Assembly (NCBI GenBank): GCA_947465645.1
Contig: CANIBQ010000095.1
Coordinates: 1 to 19,218 of the forward strand
Direction of reading: 5' to 3'
Source: Acidobacteriota bacterium
GTDB lineage: Bacteria > Acidobacteriota > Vicinamibacteria > Vicinamibacterales > UBA2999
DNA: 19,218 bases
In this document: piece after piece, positions 1 through 6,703 of the stretch
Layout of the letters: each line of letters opens with the position of its first letter
Position numbering within the stretch: the first letter of the stretch is position 1
Notes under the pieces: model-generated
Databases searched by the model: none
The model's input: the letters and a program-made list of their open reading frames with translations, nothing else
What the model was told of the DNA's origin: nothing
Program-made: the position numbers and the translations under genes

Positions 1-1
1 C

Positions 2-1738
2 AACGAGGGCAATCGCGTCCGTTCGCAGCTGTCCAACGTGGAGTCGATCGAGGTGCTCAAGGGACCGGCGTCGGTCCTCTACGGCAGCAGCGCTGTCGGC
101 GCGACGGTGAACATCGTGTTGAAGAAGCCGTCGGCCACGCCGGAGTACGAGGTGTCTACCAGCGCCGGCAACTGGAACACCTACCGCGGCACCTTCGGCG
201 CCACCGGGCGTCTCGGCAGCGATCGCACGTTATACCGCGTGGATGTCGGCGCCGACTCGTCCGACAACTTCCGCGGCGACGCCTGGAACAAGCTCAACGT
301 CACGCCGACGGTGACGCACCGGATCGGCCAGCGTGACACCATCGACGTCCGGTACAGTCTCAACCGCAACGACCTGAGCGGCGACGCCGGTCTGCCGCTG
401 GTGACGCGTCCCGACGGCTCGACGTTCATCGCCGATGTGCCGCGCGACCGCCGCTACAGCACGCCGCAGGATTTCGCGCTCTCTTACGATCACAACATTC
501 GCGTGGCGTACGGCCACACGTTCGGCAACGGCTTCGGCGTTCGCAACATTGCCGGGTACCGCGTCTACGACGACGAGTACTGGATCACCGAGACGCTGCG
601 CGTGACGTTTCCGAGCACCGTCAACCGCGAGTTCCTGTACTTCAAGCACAAGCAGCGGCCGTTCACCAACCAGGTCGAGTTCTCGGGTCCAGTCCAGTTG
701 GGCGTCAACCACGACCTGCTGGTCGGGTGGGATCATCAGACGTACCAGCGCCGGACGACGCGCGTCGCCAGCGCCTCCGTGCTGACGACGCCGATCGACC
801 TGTATAACCCCGTCGAAACGCACGTGGCGCGCACCGACTTTCCGCCGTCGCGCTACGACTACCAGAACAACTTCACCAACGCGGGCTACATCCAGGACAA
901 CATGACGCTGTCGTCGAAGGTGAAGGCGGTTGCCGGGATACGCGTGGACGGCGTGCGTCGTTATACCCACAACAATCCGGTCGCAAACGGCGTCGAGACC
1001 GAGGTGCCGGCCGTCAAGCGGCGCTCCATCGGCACGACGTCGCGCGTAGGGCTGGTCTACCAGCCGACCGGCGAGATCGATCTCTACACGCAGTACGCGA
1101 CGTCGTTCCTGCCGAACTTCAACCTGCAGCCCGACGGCTCGACGCTCGAGCCCGAGTACGGCGTGCAGTACGAAGCAGGGCAGCGGTTCCGGTTGCTGCG
1201 CAACCGGATGCAGTTGAACACGGCGGTCTTCGACATCACCAAGCGCAACGTCACGTTCAGCCGTCCCGGCGGGATCTTCGAGCAGGTCGGCAGGATCCGC
1301 GCGCGCGGCTTCGAGGCGGATCTCGACGCTCGCCTGACGCCTGCGTTCGGTGTCAACCTCGGCTACGGCTACACCGACGCGGTCTACCTCGACTATCGGA
1401 CGTCGCTCACGACCGACTTCTCGGGCAACAAGCGGCCGCGCGTGCCGCCGCATACGGTGAACGCGCGCGCCACCTATCACTGGAACAATCGGCTGATGCT
1501 GATGGCCGGCACCCAGTTCCGCGACACGCAGTTCCTCAACGACCAGAACACGCTCTCGCTGGACGCGTTCTCGCTCGTCAACCTGGCCGCGTCGTACACG
1601 CACGGGCCGCTGCAGTACAGCGTGAGCATGAGCAACGTCACCGATGAGTTCTACTACGCGTCGATCCGTGGCAACACGCAGTTCTACCCGGGGGAGCCGC
1701 GGCGGGTGATGGGCACGGTCCGCGTCCTGTTCCGCTGA
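2..1738 (+). CDS. TonB-dependent siderophore receptor, 5'-truncated by window edge
   Basis: Outer-membrane beta-barrel receptor that imports ferric siderophores using TonB energy. The reading frame is open from base 2, giving about 578 residues, so the plug N-terminus, TonB box and signal peptide lie outside the window. The visible start is late plug domain, with the hallmark sequence SIEVLKGPASVLYGSS and then GATVNIVLKKP. The rest is alternating aromatic barrel strands. The C-terminus has the family-typical NVTDEFYYASIRG, then FYPGEPRRVMGTVRVLF before a final Arg. A GTG at base 38 falls inside the conserved plug motif and is not a start. The stop lies one base before the PepSY gene, so the two are probably co-transcribed. 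Siderophore specificity cannot be read from the sequence. Confidence 0.93.
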   Translation, partial: NEGNRVRSQLSNVESIEVLKGPASVLYGSSAVGATVNIVLKKPSATPEYEVSTSAGNWNTYRGTFGATGRLGSDRTLYRVDVGADSSDNFRGDAWNKLNVTPTVTHRIGQRDTIDVRYSLNRNDLSGDAGLPLVTRPDGSTFIADVPRDRRYSTPQDFALSYDHNIRVAYGHTFGNGFGVRNIAGYRVYDDEYWITETLRVTFPSTVNREFLYFKHKQRPFTNQVEFSGPVQLGVNHDLLVGWDHQTYQRRTTRVASASVLTTPIDLYNPVETHVARTDFPPSRYDYQNNFTNAGYIQDNMTLSSKVKAVAGIRVDGVRRYTHNNPVANGVETEVPAVKRRSIGTTSRVGLVYQPTGEIDLYTQYATSFLPNFNLQPDGSTLEPEYGVQYEAGQRFRLLRNRMQLNTAVFDITKRNVTFSRPGGIFEQVGRIRARGFEADLDARLTPAFGVNLGYGYTDAVYLDYRTSLTTDFSGNKRPRVPPHTVNARATYHWNNRLMLMAGTQFRDTQFLNDQNTLSLDAFSLVNLAASYTHGPLQYSVSMSNVTDEFYYASIRGNTQFYPGEPRRVMGTVRVLFR

Positions 1739-1739
1739 C

Positions 1740-3383
1740 ATGAGGGCGCTGCGCTCGCTCTGGATCTTCGACTGGCGAAAGCTGTTCGCCTACTCCCATC
1801 GCTGGATGGGGATCGCGCTCTGCATCCTGTTTGTCGGCTGGTTCATTTCCGGCATCGTGATGATGTACGCGCGAATGCCAGGGATGGCGAACGAGGAGCG
1901 GCTGGCGCGTGCGCCTGTTCTCGATCTGTCCACGGTGACGCTCTCGCCGGCCGAAGCCGCAATGAGAAGCCTTATCAGGGCCGATCGCGTGCAGGTGGGG
2001 ATGTACGCCAAGCGGCCTGTCTACCGGTTCGGCGGACGCGGGCAGACGATGGTGTTCGCCGATACGGGCGAGATATTCGCCGGAATCGGCCAGGACCAGG
2101 CGCTGGAGGTGGCGCGCCGATACGCGCCAGGCCACCAGGGCGCGATTCGCCACGCGGAGTACCTCACCGAGCCAGACCAATGGACCCTCGGGTCGCGACA
2201 CGCGCTGCCGATGCACCGCTTCGCGCTCGATGACGAGGCCGGCACGCACCTCTACGTGTCGGAGGTCACCGGCGACGTCGAGTTGCGCACCTCGAGCCGC
2301 GAGCGCTTCTGGGGCTACCTGGGTCCGGTCATCCACTGGGTCTACTTCACGCCGCTTCGCACGCACACGTACGAGTGGGGCCAGTTCATCATCTGGTCGT
2401 CGCTCATCGGATGCGCCATGTGCATCACCGGGATCGTGTGGGGCCTGTGGCGGTTTTCTCCAAGGATGCAGTTCCGTCTGAAGCGGGTGCCGTCAACCTC
2501 CCCGTATGCCGGATGGATGAAGTGGCATCACGTCTCGGGCCTGATCTTCGGCGTCCTCGCGCTCACATGGACGTACAGCGGACTGCTCTCGATGGGGCCG
2601 TTCAACTGGTTCCAGTCGCCACCGCCAGGCCGCGCCGAGCGCGAAGCGTCCACTGGCGGCCCCCTGAAGCTCGATCTGATGACGATCGACAGCATGCGCG
2701 CGGCCGTCGCGGCGATCGAGCCCTCGTATGCGCCAAAGGAACTGGACTCGATGCAGTTCCGCGGCGAGCCATTCTGGACGGCGTACCGAGCGCCTTCGGA
2801 GAGGCAGGCGGTGCTCTGGATGAACATCGGCCTGCTGCCCCGGGCGCCGCTTCCGCAACTCGAGCATCGCTACGTGTCGGCCGTCGCGCCGGAGCGTGGG
2901 ACGATCACGACATTCGGCGACGAGGCGATGGCGGAGATCGCGCAGGCGGCGATGCCGGGCGTCGCGGTGCAGGATGCGGTGTGGCTGCAGGACTATGACG
3001 GCTATTACTACGACGTGCGCGGGTCGCGCCCGTTGCCGGTGCTTCGCATCCGCTACGCTGATGCCAACGCAACCTGGCTCTACCTCGATCCTGAGCGAGG
3101 CGGCATCGTGCAGCGGTCGGGAAAAGTCAGCCGGCTGCGGCGCTGGCTCTATCAAGGGCTCCACAGCCTCGATTTTCCGTTTCTCTACCACCGCCGTCCG
3201 CTCTGGGACATCGTCGTCATCGTCCTGAGCATTGGCGGCACCGTGCTGAGCCTGACGACGATGGTGCCCGCCTGGCGCCGGCTGCGGCGGCACTGGCGAT
3301 CGCTGCGCACCTGGGGACCGGTGAGGCGTTGCGAAGCCGCGCCGTCTCGGCTGGTGAGCGACTCGCCTCCGACCTCACCTTGA
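1740..3383 (+). CDS. PepSY-associated TM domain protein, probable ferric-siderophore reductase
   Basis: 547-residue inner-membrane protein of the PepSY-associated TM family, which often accompanies siderophore receptors and is thought to reduce ferric siderophores. Four membrane segments are visible at about residues 22-45, 214-238, 263-286 and 488-511, separated by two large periplasmic PepSY-like regions (about 50-190 and 300-470). Histidines at or near membrane ends (H20, H199, H209, H263, H264, H475, H484) are candidate heme b ligands. The ATG follows the receptor stop by one base, indicating translational coupling. The basic C-terminal tail (about 512-547) is poorly conserved in character. 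The last codons overlap a promoter for the next genes. Family assignment is confident, and the reductase role is inferred from context. Confidence 0.85.
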   Translation: MRALRSLWIFDWRKLFAYSHRWMGIALCILFVGWFISGIVMMYARMPGMANEERLARAPVLDLSTVTLSPAEAAMRSLIRADRVQVGMYAKRPVYRFGGRGQTMVFADTGEIFAGIGQDQALEVARRYAPGHQGAIRHAEYLTEPDQWTLGSRHALPMHRFALDDEAGTHLYVSEVTGDVELRTSSRERFWGYLGPVIHWVYFTPLRTHTYEWGQFIIWSSLIGCAMCITGIVWGLWRFSPRMQFRLKRVPSTSPYAGWMKWHHVSGLIFGVLALTWTYSGLLSMGPFNWFQSPPPGRAEREASTGGPLKLDLMTIDSMRAAVAAIEPSYAPKELDSMQFRGEPFWTAYRAPSERQAVLWMNIGLLPRAPLPQLEHRYVSAVAPERGTITTFGDEAMAEIAQAAMPGVAVQDAVWLQDYDGYYYDVRGSRPLPVLRIRYADANATWLYLDPERGGIVQRSGKVSRLRRWLYQGLHSLDFPFLYHRRPLWDIVVIVLSIGGTVLSLTTMVPAWRRLRRHWRSLRTWGPVRRCEAAPSRLVSDSPPTSP

Positions 3384-3408
3384 CAGCGCCCACCGAGTTC
3401 TCTATGGT
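3380..3408 (+). promoter_or_regulatory. Sigma-70-type promoter for the DUF6152 pair
   Basis: A perfect -35 TTGACA (3380-3385) and a -10-like TATGGT (3403-3408) are separated by exactly 17 bases. The -35 contains the TGA stop of the PepSY gene. The expected transcript start is near 3415, about 20 bases before the GTG start of the DUF6152 gene. This gives the pair its own promoter in addition to any read-through. Confidence 0.6.
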
Positions 3409-3422
3409 GCGCTTGGCTCATA

Positions 3423-3428
3423 GGGAGG
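3423..3428 (+). promoter_or_regulatory. Ribosome binding site fixing the GTG start of the DUF6152 gene
   Basis: GGGAGG lies 6 bases before the GTG at 3435. The alternative ATG at 3444 would be 15 bases away, so the GTG is preferred. Confidence 0.7.
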
Positions 3429-3434
3429 TGTGGA

Positions 3435-3839
3435 GTGATCAGGATGTTCTTCGCCGTCGTCGTCGCGGCTGCCGGCGTCTTCGCGGCGCCGGCACCAGTG
3501 CTGGCACACCATGGCAACGCGAGCCATGAGATTGGCAAAGTCCTCACCTTGAAAGGTACCGTCACCGAGTGGGTGTGGTCCAACCCGCATTGCTTCCTGA
3601 AGTTTGATGTGAAGGACGACACGGGCGCGGTCACGCTCTGGGTGGCTGAAACCCAGAATCCAGTAAGCATCGGCAAGGATGGGTGGAGCCGGAGGTCGTT
3701 CAAGCCCGGCGACGAGGTCACCGTGACCCTGTTGCCCGTCAAGAATGGCTCACCGATCGGGCTCGTCAGAAGCGTCACCCTCGCCAGTGGCCAGGTGCTA
3801 CGGACGGGCACCGATACTGCCCAGGCGCAGGCGCGATGA
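3435..3839 (+). CDS. DUF6152 family secreted protein
   Basis: 134-residue exported protein of the DUF6152 family, function unknown. A signal peptide (residues 1-24) ends in PVLA, and cleavage there would leave His25-His26 as the mature N-terminus. Family-typical stretches follow: LKGTVTEWVWSNPH (39-52), the acidic FDVKDDTGAVTLW (57-69) and GWSRRSFKPGDEVTV (83-97). The fold is probably a small beta-barrel. H25, H26, H31 and H52 could form a metal site; this is inference only. GTG start with a well-placed RBS. The stop overlaps the next gene's start (ATGA), so the two are translationally coupled. The partner is a family that I recall accompanying DUF6152 in Acidobacteriota. Confidence 0.85.
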   Translation: MIRMFFAVVVAAAGVFAAPAPVLAHHGNASHEIGKVLTLKGTVTEWVWSNPHCFLKFDVKDDTGAVTLWVAETQNPVSIGKDGWSRRSFKPGDEVTVTLLPVKNGSPIGLVRSVTLASGQVLRTGTDTAQAQAR

Positions 3840-4651
3840 CGTGGAGGACCGTTGTTGCAGCGGTAGCGGCCCTGATCGCGTCTCCCAGTGTGACGGTTGC
3901 GCAGACCTGGAGCAGCGGGGGGTTGCCGTTGTCCGCCTTTGAGCCTTCGCAAACACAGTCGGCTCAGGCCCCGCGCCGCGATCTGAGCGGGATCTGGGAC
4001 GCGGGTAGAAATGGAATCAACGGAACCGGGCACGTGGGGGCCCCGTTCACGCCGTGGGCGCAGGAGAAGCTCAAGGACATCAAACCGGGGAATGGTCCCA
4101 GATCCGTCACCGAAGAGCACATCAACGACCCGCTCTCGATCTTGTGCGACCCGACCGGCTTCCCGCGGCTCATCTTGTACGAGCTGCGGCCGCTGCAAAT
4201 CGTCCAGACGCCGAATCAGGTGTTGATGCTCTACATGTACGAGAAGCGGTGGCGCGTCATCTGGACCGACGGACGGGAGCTGCCGAAGGATCCCGATCCA
4301 CGCTGGTACGGGTATTCGGTTGGCCGATGGGAGGACGACTATACGTTCGTCGTGCAGACGATCGGAATGGACGAGAGAACCTGGCTCGATAATTCGGGTA
4401 ATCCGCACAGCGGCGACTTGCGTGTGGAAGAACGATATCGCCGCGTCAATCAGGACACACTCGAACTCACCGTCACGATCGACGACCCGGTGGCTTATAC
4501 CAAGCCCTGGACGCCTGCGGCTCGCAACCGGATGCCTCTGAAGTTGATGCCACCCGACACCGATCTGACGGAGTGGATCTGCGCGCCGAGCGAGGCGGCC
4601 GCGTTCAAGAAGGTCGTAGACACCCAGAATAAGGTGACCCAGGGCAAATAG
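3836..4651 (+). CDS. Secreted protein of unknown function ('DLSGIWD' family)
   Basis: 271-residue exported protein. I recognise the type, common in Acidobacteriota, but no function. The start chosen is the ATG overlapping the DUF6152 stop, because it opens directly onto a signal peptide (about 1-23, ending in TVAQ). An in-frame upstream ATG at 3683 would add 51 arginine-rich residues read over the DUF6152 gene. Landmarks are DLSGIWD (49-55), APFTPWAQEKL (69-79), LCDPTGFPR (103-111), QIVQTPNQVL (121-130), GRELPKDPDPRWYGYSVGRWEDD (in pieces, 146-168), TWLDNSGNPHSGDL (182-195) and DPVAYTKPW (217-225). Two cysteines, C104 and C249, may form a disulfide. Probably periplasmic and acting with the DUF6152 partner. 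No catalytic motif is recognised. Confidence 0.8.
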   Translation: MTWRTVVAAVAALIASPSVTVAQTWSSGGLPLSAFEPSQTQSAQAPRRDLSGIWDAGRNGINGTGHVGAPFTPWAQEKLKDIKPGNGPRSVTEEHINDPLSILCDPTGFPRLILYELRPLQIVQTPNQVLMLYMYEKRWRVIWTDGRELPKDPDPRWYGYSVGRWEDDYTFVVQTIGMDERTWLDNSGNPHSGDLRVEERYRRVNQDTLELTVTIDDPVAYTKPWTPAARNRMPLKLMPPDTDLTEWICAPSEAAAFKKVVDTQNKVTQGK

Positions 4652-4671
4652 CCTCGAGAGTACAGGGGCGC

Positions 4672-4690
4672 TGGGCTCTGCCTAAAGCCT
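4672..4690. repeat. Short intergenic repeat, copy 1 (GGCTCTG / GCCTAAAGCCT type)
   Basis: TGGGCTCTG (4672-4680) also occurs at 7538-7546, and GCCTAAAGCCT (4680-4690) is identical to 7578-7588. It lies 8 bases beyond the stop of the minus-strand BON gene, in the 46-base gap between convergent genes. Confidence 0.45.
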
Positions 4691-4697
4691 TCGTCGG

Positions 4698-5195
4698 TTA
4701 CTTACCGTCGTTGTCGCTGTCGGGATCGTCGTCGGTGACTGCGTCCCTCACCGTCGTTCCTACCTTCTTCGCGCCGTCCGCCGTCGCGCTGCCAACCTTC
4801 TTGGCCCCGTCCACGGTGGCGTCCGCCGCCTTCTCGAACACGTTTTCGGTCTTCTCGGCGCCGCGGTCGATGTCGTCACCCAGTTCGTCAGCCGACTCGC
4901 GGGCGCCGCTGGTGGCTCTCGTCTCGCCGACGCGAAGCTCGTCGACTACGTCGGTGACGCCCTCGGCGCTACGGGCAATGCGAAGCGCTTCTTCTTTTGC
5001 CGTCGCCGTCTCGACCGTGCCGGTCAGCGTCACGATGTGATCCCGTGTGGTGACGTTGATGTCGTTGGCCTCGACGACATCGTTCTGCGCCATATCCGCT
5101 TTGATCTTGGTCGTGATACCCGCGTCCGTCTGTGAGCAGGCCACCGTCGCCACGGCGAATGCCCCGACGGCCAGCAGACTTGTCAATCGTCTCAT
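4698..5195 (-). CDS. BON-domain protein, probable lipoprotein
   Basis: 165-residue envelope protein. The N-terminus is a hydrophobic signal (3-19) ending in TVAC, a somewhat weak lipobox with C20 as the candidate lipidated residue. A single BON domain follows (about 25-90: TKIKADMAQNDVVEANDINV, then a beta pair around HIVTLTGTV, a helix, and VTDVVDELRV), similar to OsmY-type domains that act in envelope stress or bind phospholipid. The tail (about 91-165) is low complexity, with DGAKKVG at 129-135 repeated at 140-146 (11-residue period) and an acidic end (DDDPDSDND). The start is the ATG with a perfect AAGGAGG 7 bases away. An ATG 10 codons upstream has no such site. It is transcribed apart from the upstream cluster, which ends at the terminator at 5303-5330. 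Confidence 0.85.
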   Translation of the reverse strand: MRRLTSLLAVGAFAVATVACSQTDAGITTKIKADMAQNDVVEANDINVTTRDHIVTLTGTVETATAKEEALRIARSAEGVTDVVDELRVGETRATSGARESADELGDDIDRGAEKTENVFEKAADATVDGAKKVGSATADGAKKVGTTVRDAVTDDDPDSDNDGK

Positions 5196-5202
5196 TACCA
5201 AT

Positions 5203-5209
5203 CCTCCTT
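5203..5209 (-). promoter_or_regulatory. Ribosome binding site of the BON gene
   Basis: On the minus strand AAGGAGG lies 7 bases before the ATG at 5195. This perfect Shine-Dalgarno sequence selects that ATG over the in-frame ATG at 5225. Confidence 0.8.
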
Positions 5210-5302
5210 GTTGAGCTCGCGCCAAGCTGTTCAGCGCACGAATCCCTTCAACTGCGGAGCATCAGTCGTGCCGCCGCCAGCTCATGTGGGAAGGCGGTAC
5301 AG

Positions 5303-5330
5303 AAAAAAGGCGGGTCCCGAAGGACCCGCC
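5303..5330 (-). terminator. Rho-independent terminator with UUCG tetraloop
   Basis: Read on the minus strand: a perfect 9-bp stem GGCGGGTCC / GGACCCGCC (5330-5322 and 5317-5309) closed by a TTCG tetraloop on a C-G pair, followed directly by six T (5308-5303). It is 28 bases past the stop of the lectin-like gene and closes the long minus-strand cluster. Confidence 0.9.
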
Positions 5331-5333
5331 CTG

Positions 5334-5348
5334 CCAAAGCCTAGAGCC
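5334..5348. repeat. Short intergenic repeat, copy 2
   Basis: This 15-base stretch matches 7566-7580 at 14 of 15 positions (CCAAAGCCtAGAGCC versus CCAAAGCCaAGAGCC). It lies between the stop of the lectin-like gene and its terminator. Confidence 0.45.
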
Positions 5349-5358
5349 CCGAGCCTGC

Positions 5359-6057
5359 TTAGTTCACCGCGAAGCAGTACAGCAGGCCGGCGCCGCCGGT
5401 GGACACCAGGTTCTGCTGGCTGCAGCCCTTGCTCGGGTGCACGGCGTTCCATGAGGCGTTCGGGCCGCCCAGCCGATCGTGGTGACCAAGCATCACCGAC
5501 CCGGTCGAGTTGCTCGTGTAGTTGTTGCAGGTGCGATCCTCGCCCGCGGGGAACGCCCGGCCGTCCGGCGTCGAGCCCGTCAGGATGTCGTGCTGGTTCG
5601 GCATGTCGCCGACGCCGTTCACGAGTCCGCCCTTTTCGTTGATCGCGGACGTCTTCTGAATCCGGTTGCCCAGCCGCGCCTGTTCGATGGTGTCGCCGTG
5701 CAGCTCCGCGACGTTCGCCGCAACCTGCCGGCCCTGCGCGTTGACCCAGGGGCCCGCGCCGATCCGGTCGCGCGCGTTGACGGCGCCCGGACCCTGGGTG
5801 CTCATGTAGGCGTGCCACGTGGCGCCGCCCCGGCCCGCGGCTGTTGCGAGCGCCTGGCAGTGCGCATCCGCTCCGGCCAGGCCACCGTAGTTGGCGCCGT
5901 CACCCTTCGCCGTGCTGGTGACGAAAAAGCTCATCGGCGGGGGCGCTGCCTGGCCGCCGCCGGCCTGCGCCTGCGCTTCTGACTGCCCGAACGCCAAATA
6001 CAGACCCAACATGACCGTCAGCGCTACCGTGGCAAGAACAAGTCGTAGATATTTCAT
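5359..6057 (-). CDS. Secreted lectin-like protein (endostatin/NC10-like fold suspected)
   Basis: 232-residue exported protein. The signal region is residues 1-31 (hydrophobic 4-24, then QSEAQAQ), followed by a Gly/Ala/Pro-rich spacer (32-41). One domain fills the rest, with SFFVTSTAKGDGANYGGLAG (43-62), DAHCQALA (64-71), VNARDRIG (93-100), GPWVNAQG (102-109), HDILTGSTPDG (156-166), CNNYTS (177-182), GHHDRLGG (191-198), SWNAVHPSKGC (202-212) and GGAGLLYCFAV at the end. C67, C177, C212 and C228 could form two disulfides. I recall similar proteins being labelled lectin or endostatin-like; any sugar ligand is unknown. The start is chosen for a GGAG 6 bases upstream and a proper signal peptide. 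An ATG ten codons earlier is less likely. It is the last gene before a strong terminator. Confidence 0.7.
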   Translation of the reverse strand: MKYLRLVLATVALTVMLGLYLAFGQSEAQAQAGGGQAAPPPMSFFVTSTAKGDGANYGGLAGADAHCQALATAAGRGGATWHAYMSTQGPGAVNARDRIGAGPWVNAQGRQVAANVAELHGDTIEQARLGNRIQKTSAINEKGGLVNGVGDMPNQHDILTGSTPDGRAFPAGEDRTCNNYTSNSTGSVMLGHHDRLGGPNASWNAVHPSKGCSQQNLVSTGGAGLLYCFAVN

Positions 6058-6122
6058 AGTCGTCTCCGCCTGAATGTGAATGACCACCGCCTACCCCTGG
6101 GTTGATAACGCCGCGAATATTA

Positions 6123-6659
6123 CTACGGTCTCTGACTGGCCGGCGGCACGTGGCCGTTCAGCCGCAGGTAGACGACCAACTGGCCGTAGATGTCCCAGGT
6201 ATGGCCCATCAAAAATGTATAAATCCGCGCGTGCGACGAGGGCCCGAGAAAGCGGGGCGGCGTCGGCACCAGCGTCAGCATCGCCTGATCCGAGTGCTCG
6301 TTCAGCAGCGCGATGCCGTAGTCGAAGGAATCGTCCATCGCCTTGATGGCCGCCGCCTTGGTCGTCACCTTTGCGTCAATCGTCGGCTTGGCCGCCTTGC
6401 CCCCGATCCCTCCAAGAAAGTTGACGTTCGCGGTGGCGACGTGCAGAACGCGCTCGCCGAAGGTCTGCTGCGCCGGGGTCGGCTTGGAGGTGTACTTGTC
6501 GTCCGGCATTTCCGCCGCGAGCTTGCCCATCGTCCCCTTCAAGTTGGTCCAGTCCTGCAGTATCTCGGCCTTGAGGGACACTGCCTGCGCCTGGACCGGT
6601 TCGAGGGTGACGACCAGCGTCAGCACCGACACGGTTCCCAATAATCGAAGAGCTCTCAC
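6123..6659 (-). CDS. Secreted DinB-superfamily protein
   Basis: 178-residue four-helix DinB/YfiT-like protein carrying a signal peptide (about 1-25, ending in PVQAQA). DinB-like features are the helix with FGERVLHVATANVNFL (67-82) and the C-terminal MGHTWDIYGQLVVYLRLNG (141-159) with VPPAS. The usual metal site uses three histidines. Here H73 and H143 are present, but the positions matching the later HH of the motif are D146 and I147, so the site looks altered or lost. GTG start with GGAGG (6666-6670) 6 bases upstream. It follows truA by 44 bases and precedes the lectin-like gene by 65. DinB-fold enzymes include thiol-dependent transferases, but exported members have no firm function. Confidence 0.78.
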   Translation of the reverse strand: MRALRLLGTVSVLTLVVTLEPVQAQAVSLKAEILQDWTNLKGTMGKLAAEMPDDKYTSKPTPAQQTFGERVLHVATANVNFLGGIGGKAAKPTIDAKVTTKAAAIKAMDDSFDYGIALLNEHSDQAMLTLVPTPPRFLGPSSHARIYTFLMGHTWDIYGQLVVYLRLNGHVPPASQRP

Positions 6660-6703
6660 GGGTGACCTCCTGTACGAAGCAATGTGTGAAGTGGGACGTC
6701 AGT

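Noticed and set aside
38..40. GTG at base 38 as the receptor start
   Set aside because: It falls in the conserved plug sequence NVESIEVLKGP, and the frame is open to the window edge.
230..1741. Long minus-strand open frame opposite the TonB receptor
   Set aside because: Arg/Val/Glu-rich with no domain features; it mirrors high-GC codon structure of the well-recognised receptor on the plus strand.
3683..3835. N-terminal extension of the DLSGIWD protein
   Set aside because: The extra 51 residues are Arg-rich and lie over the DUF6152 gene; the ATG at 3836 opens onto a signal peptide.
3185..4408. 407-codon minus-strand open frame across the DUF6152 region
   Set aside because: It spans three plus-strand genes with signal peptides and a promoter; its composition is unlike a real protein.
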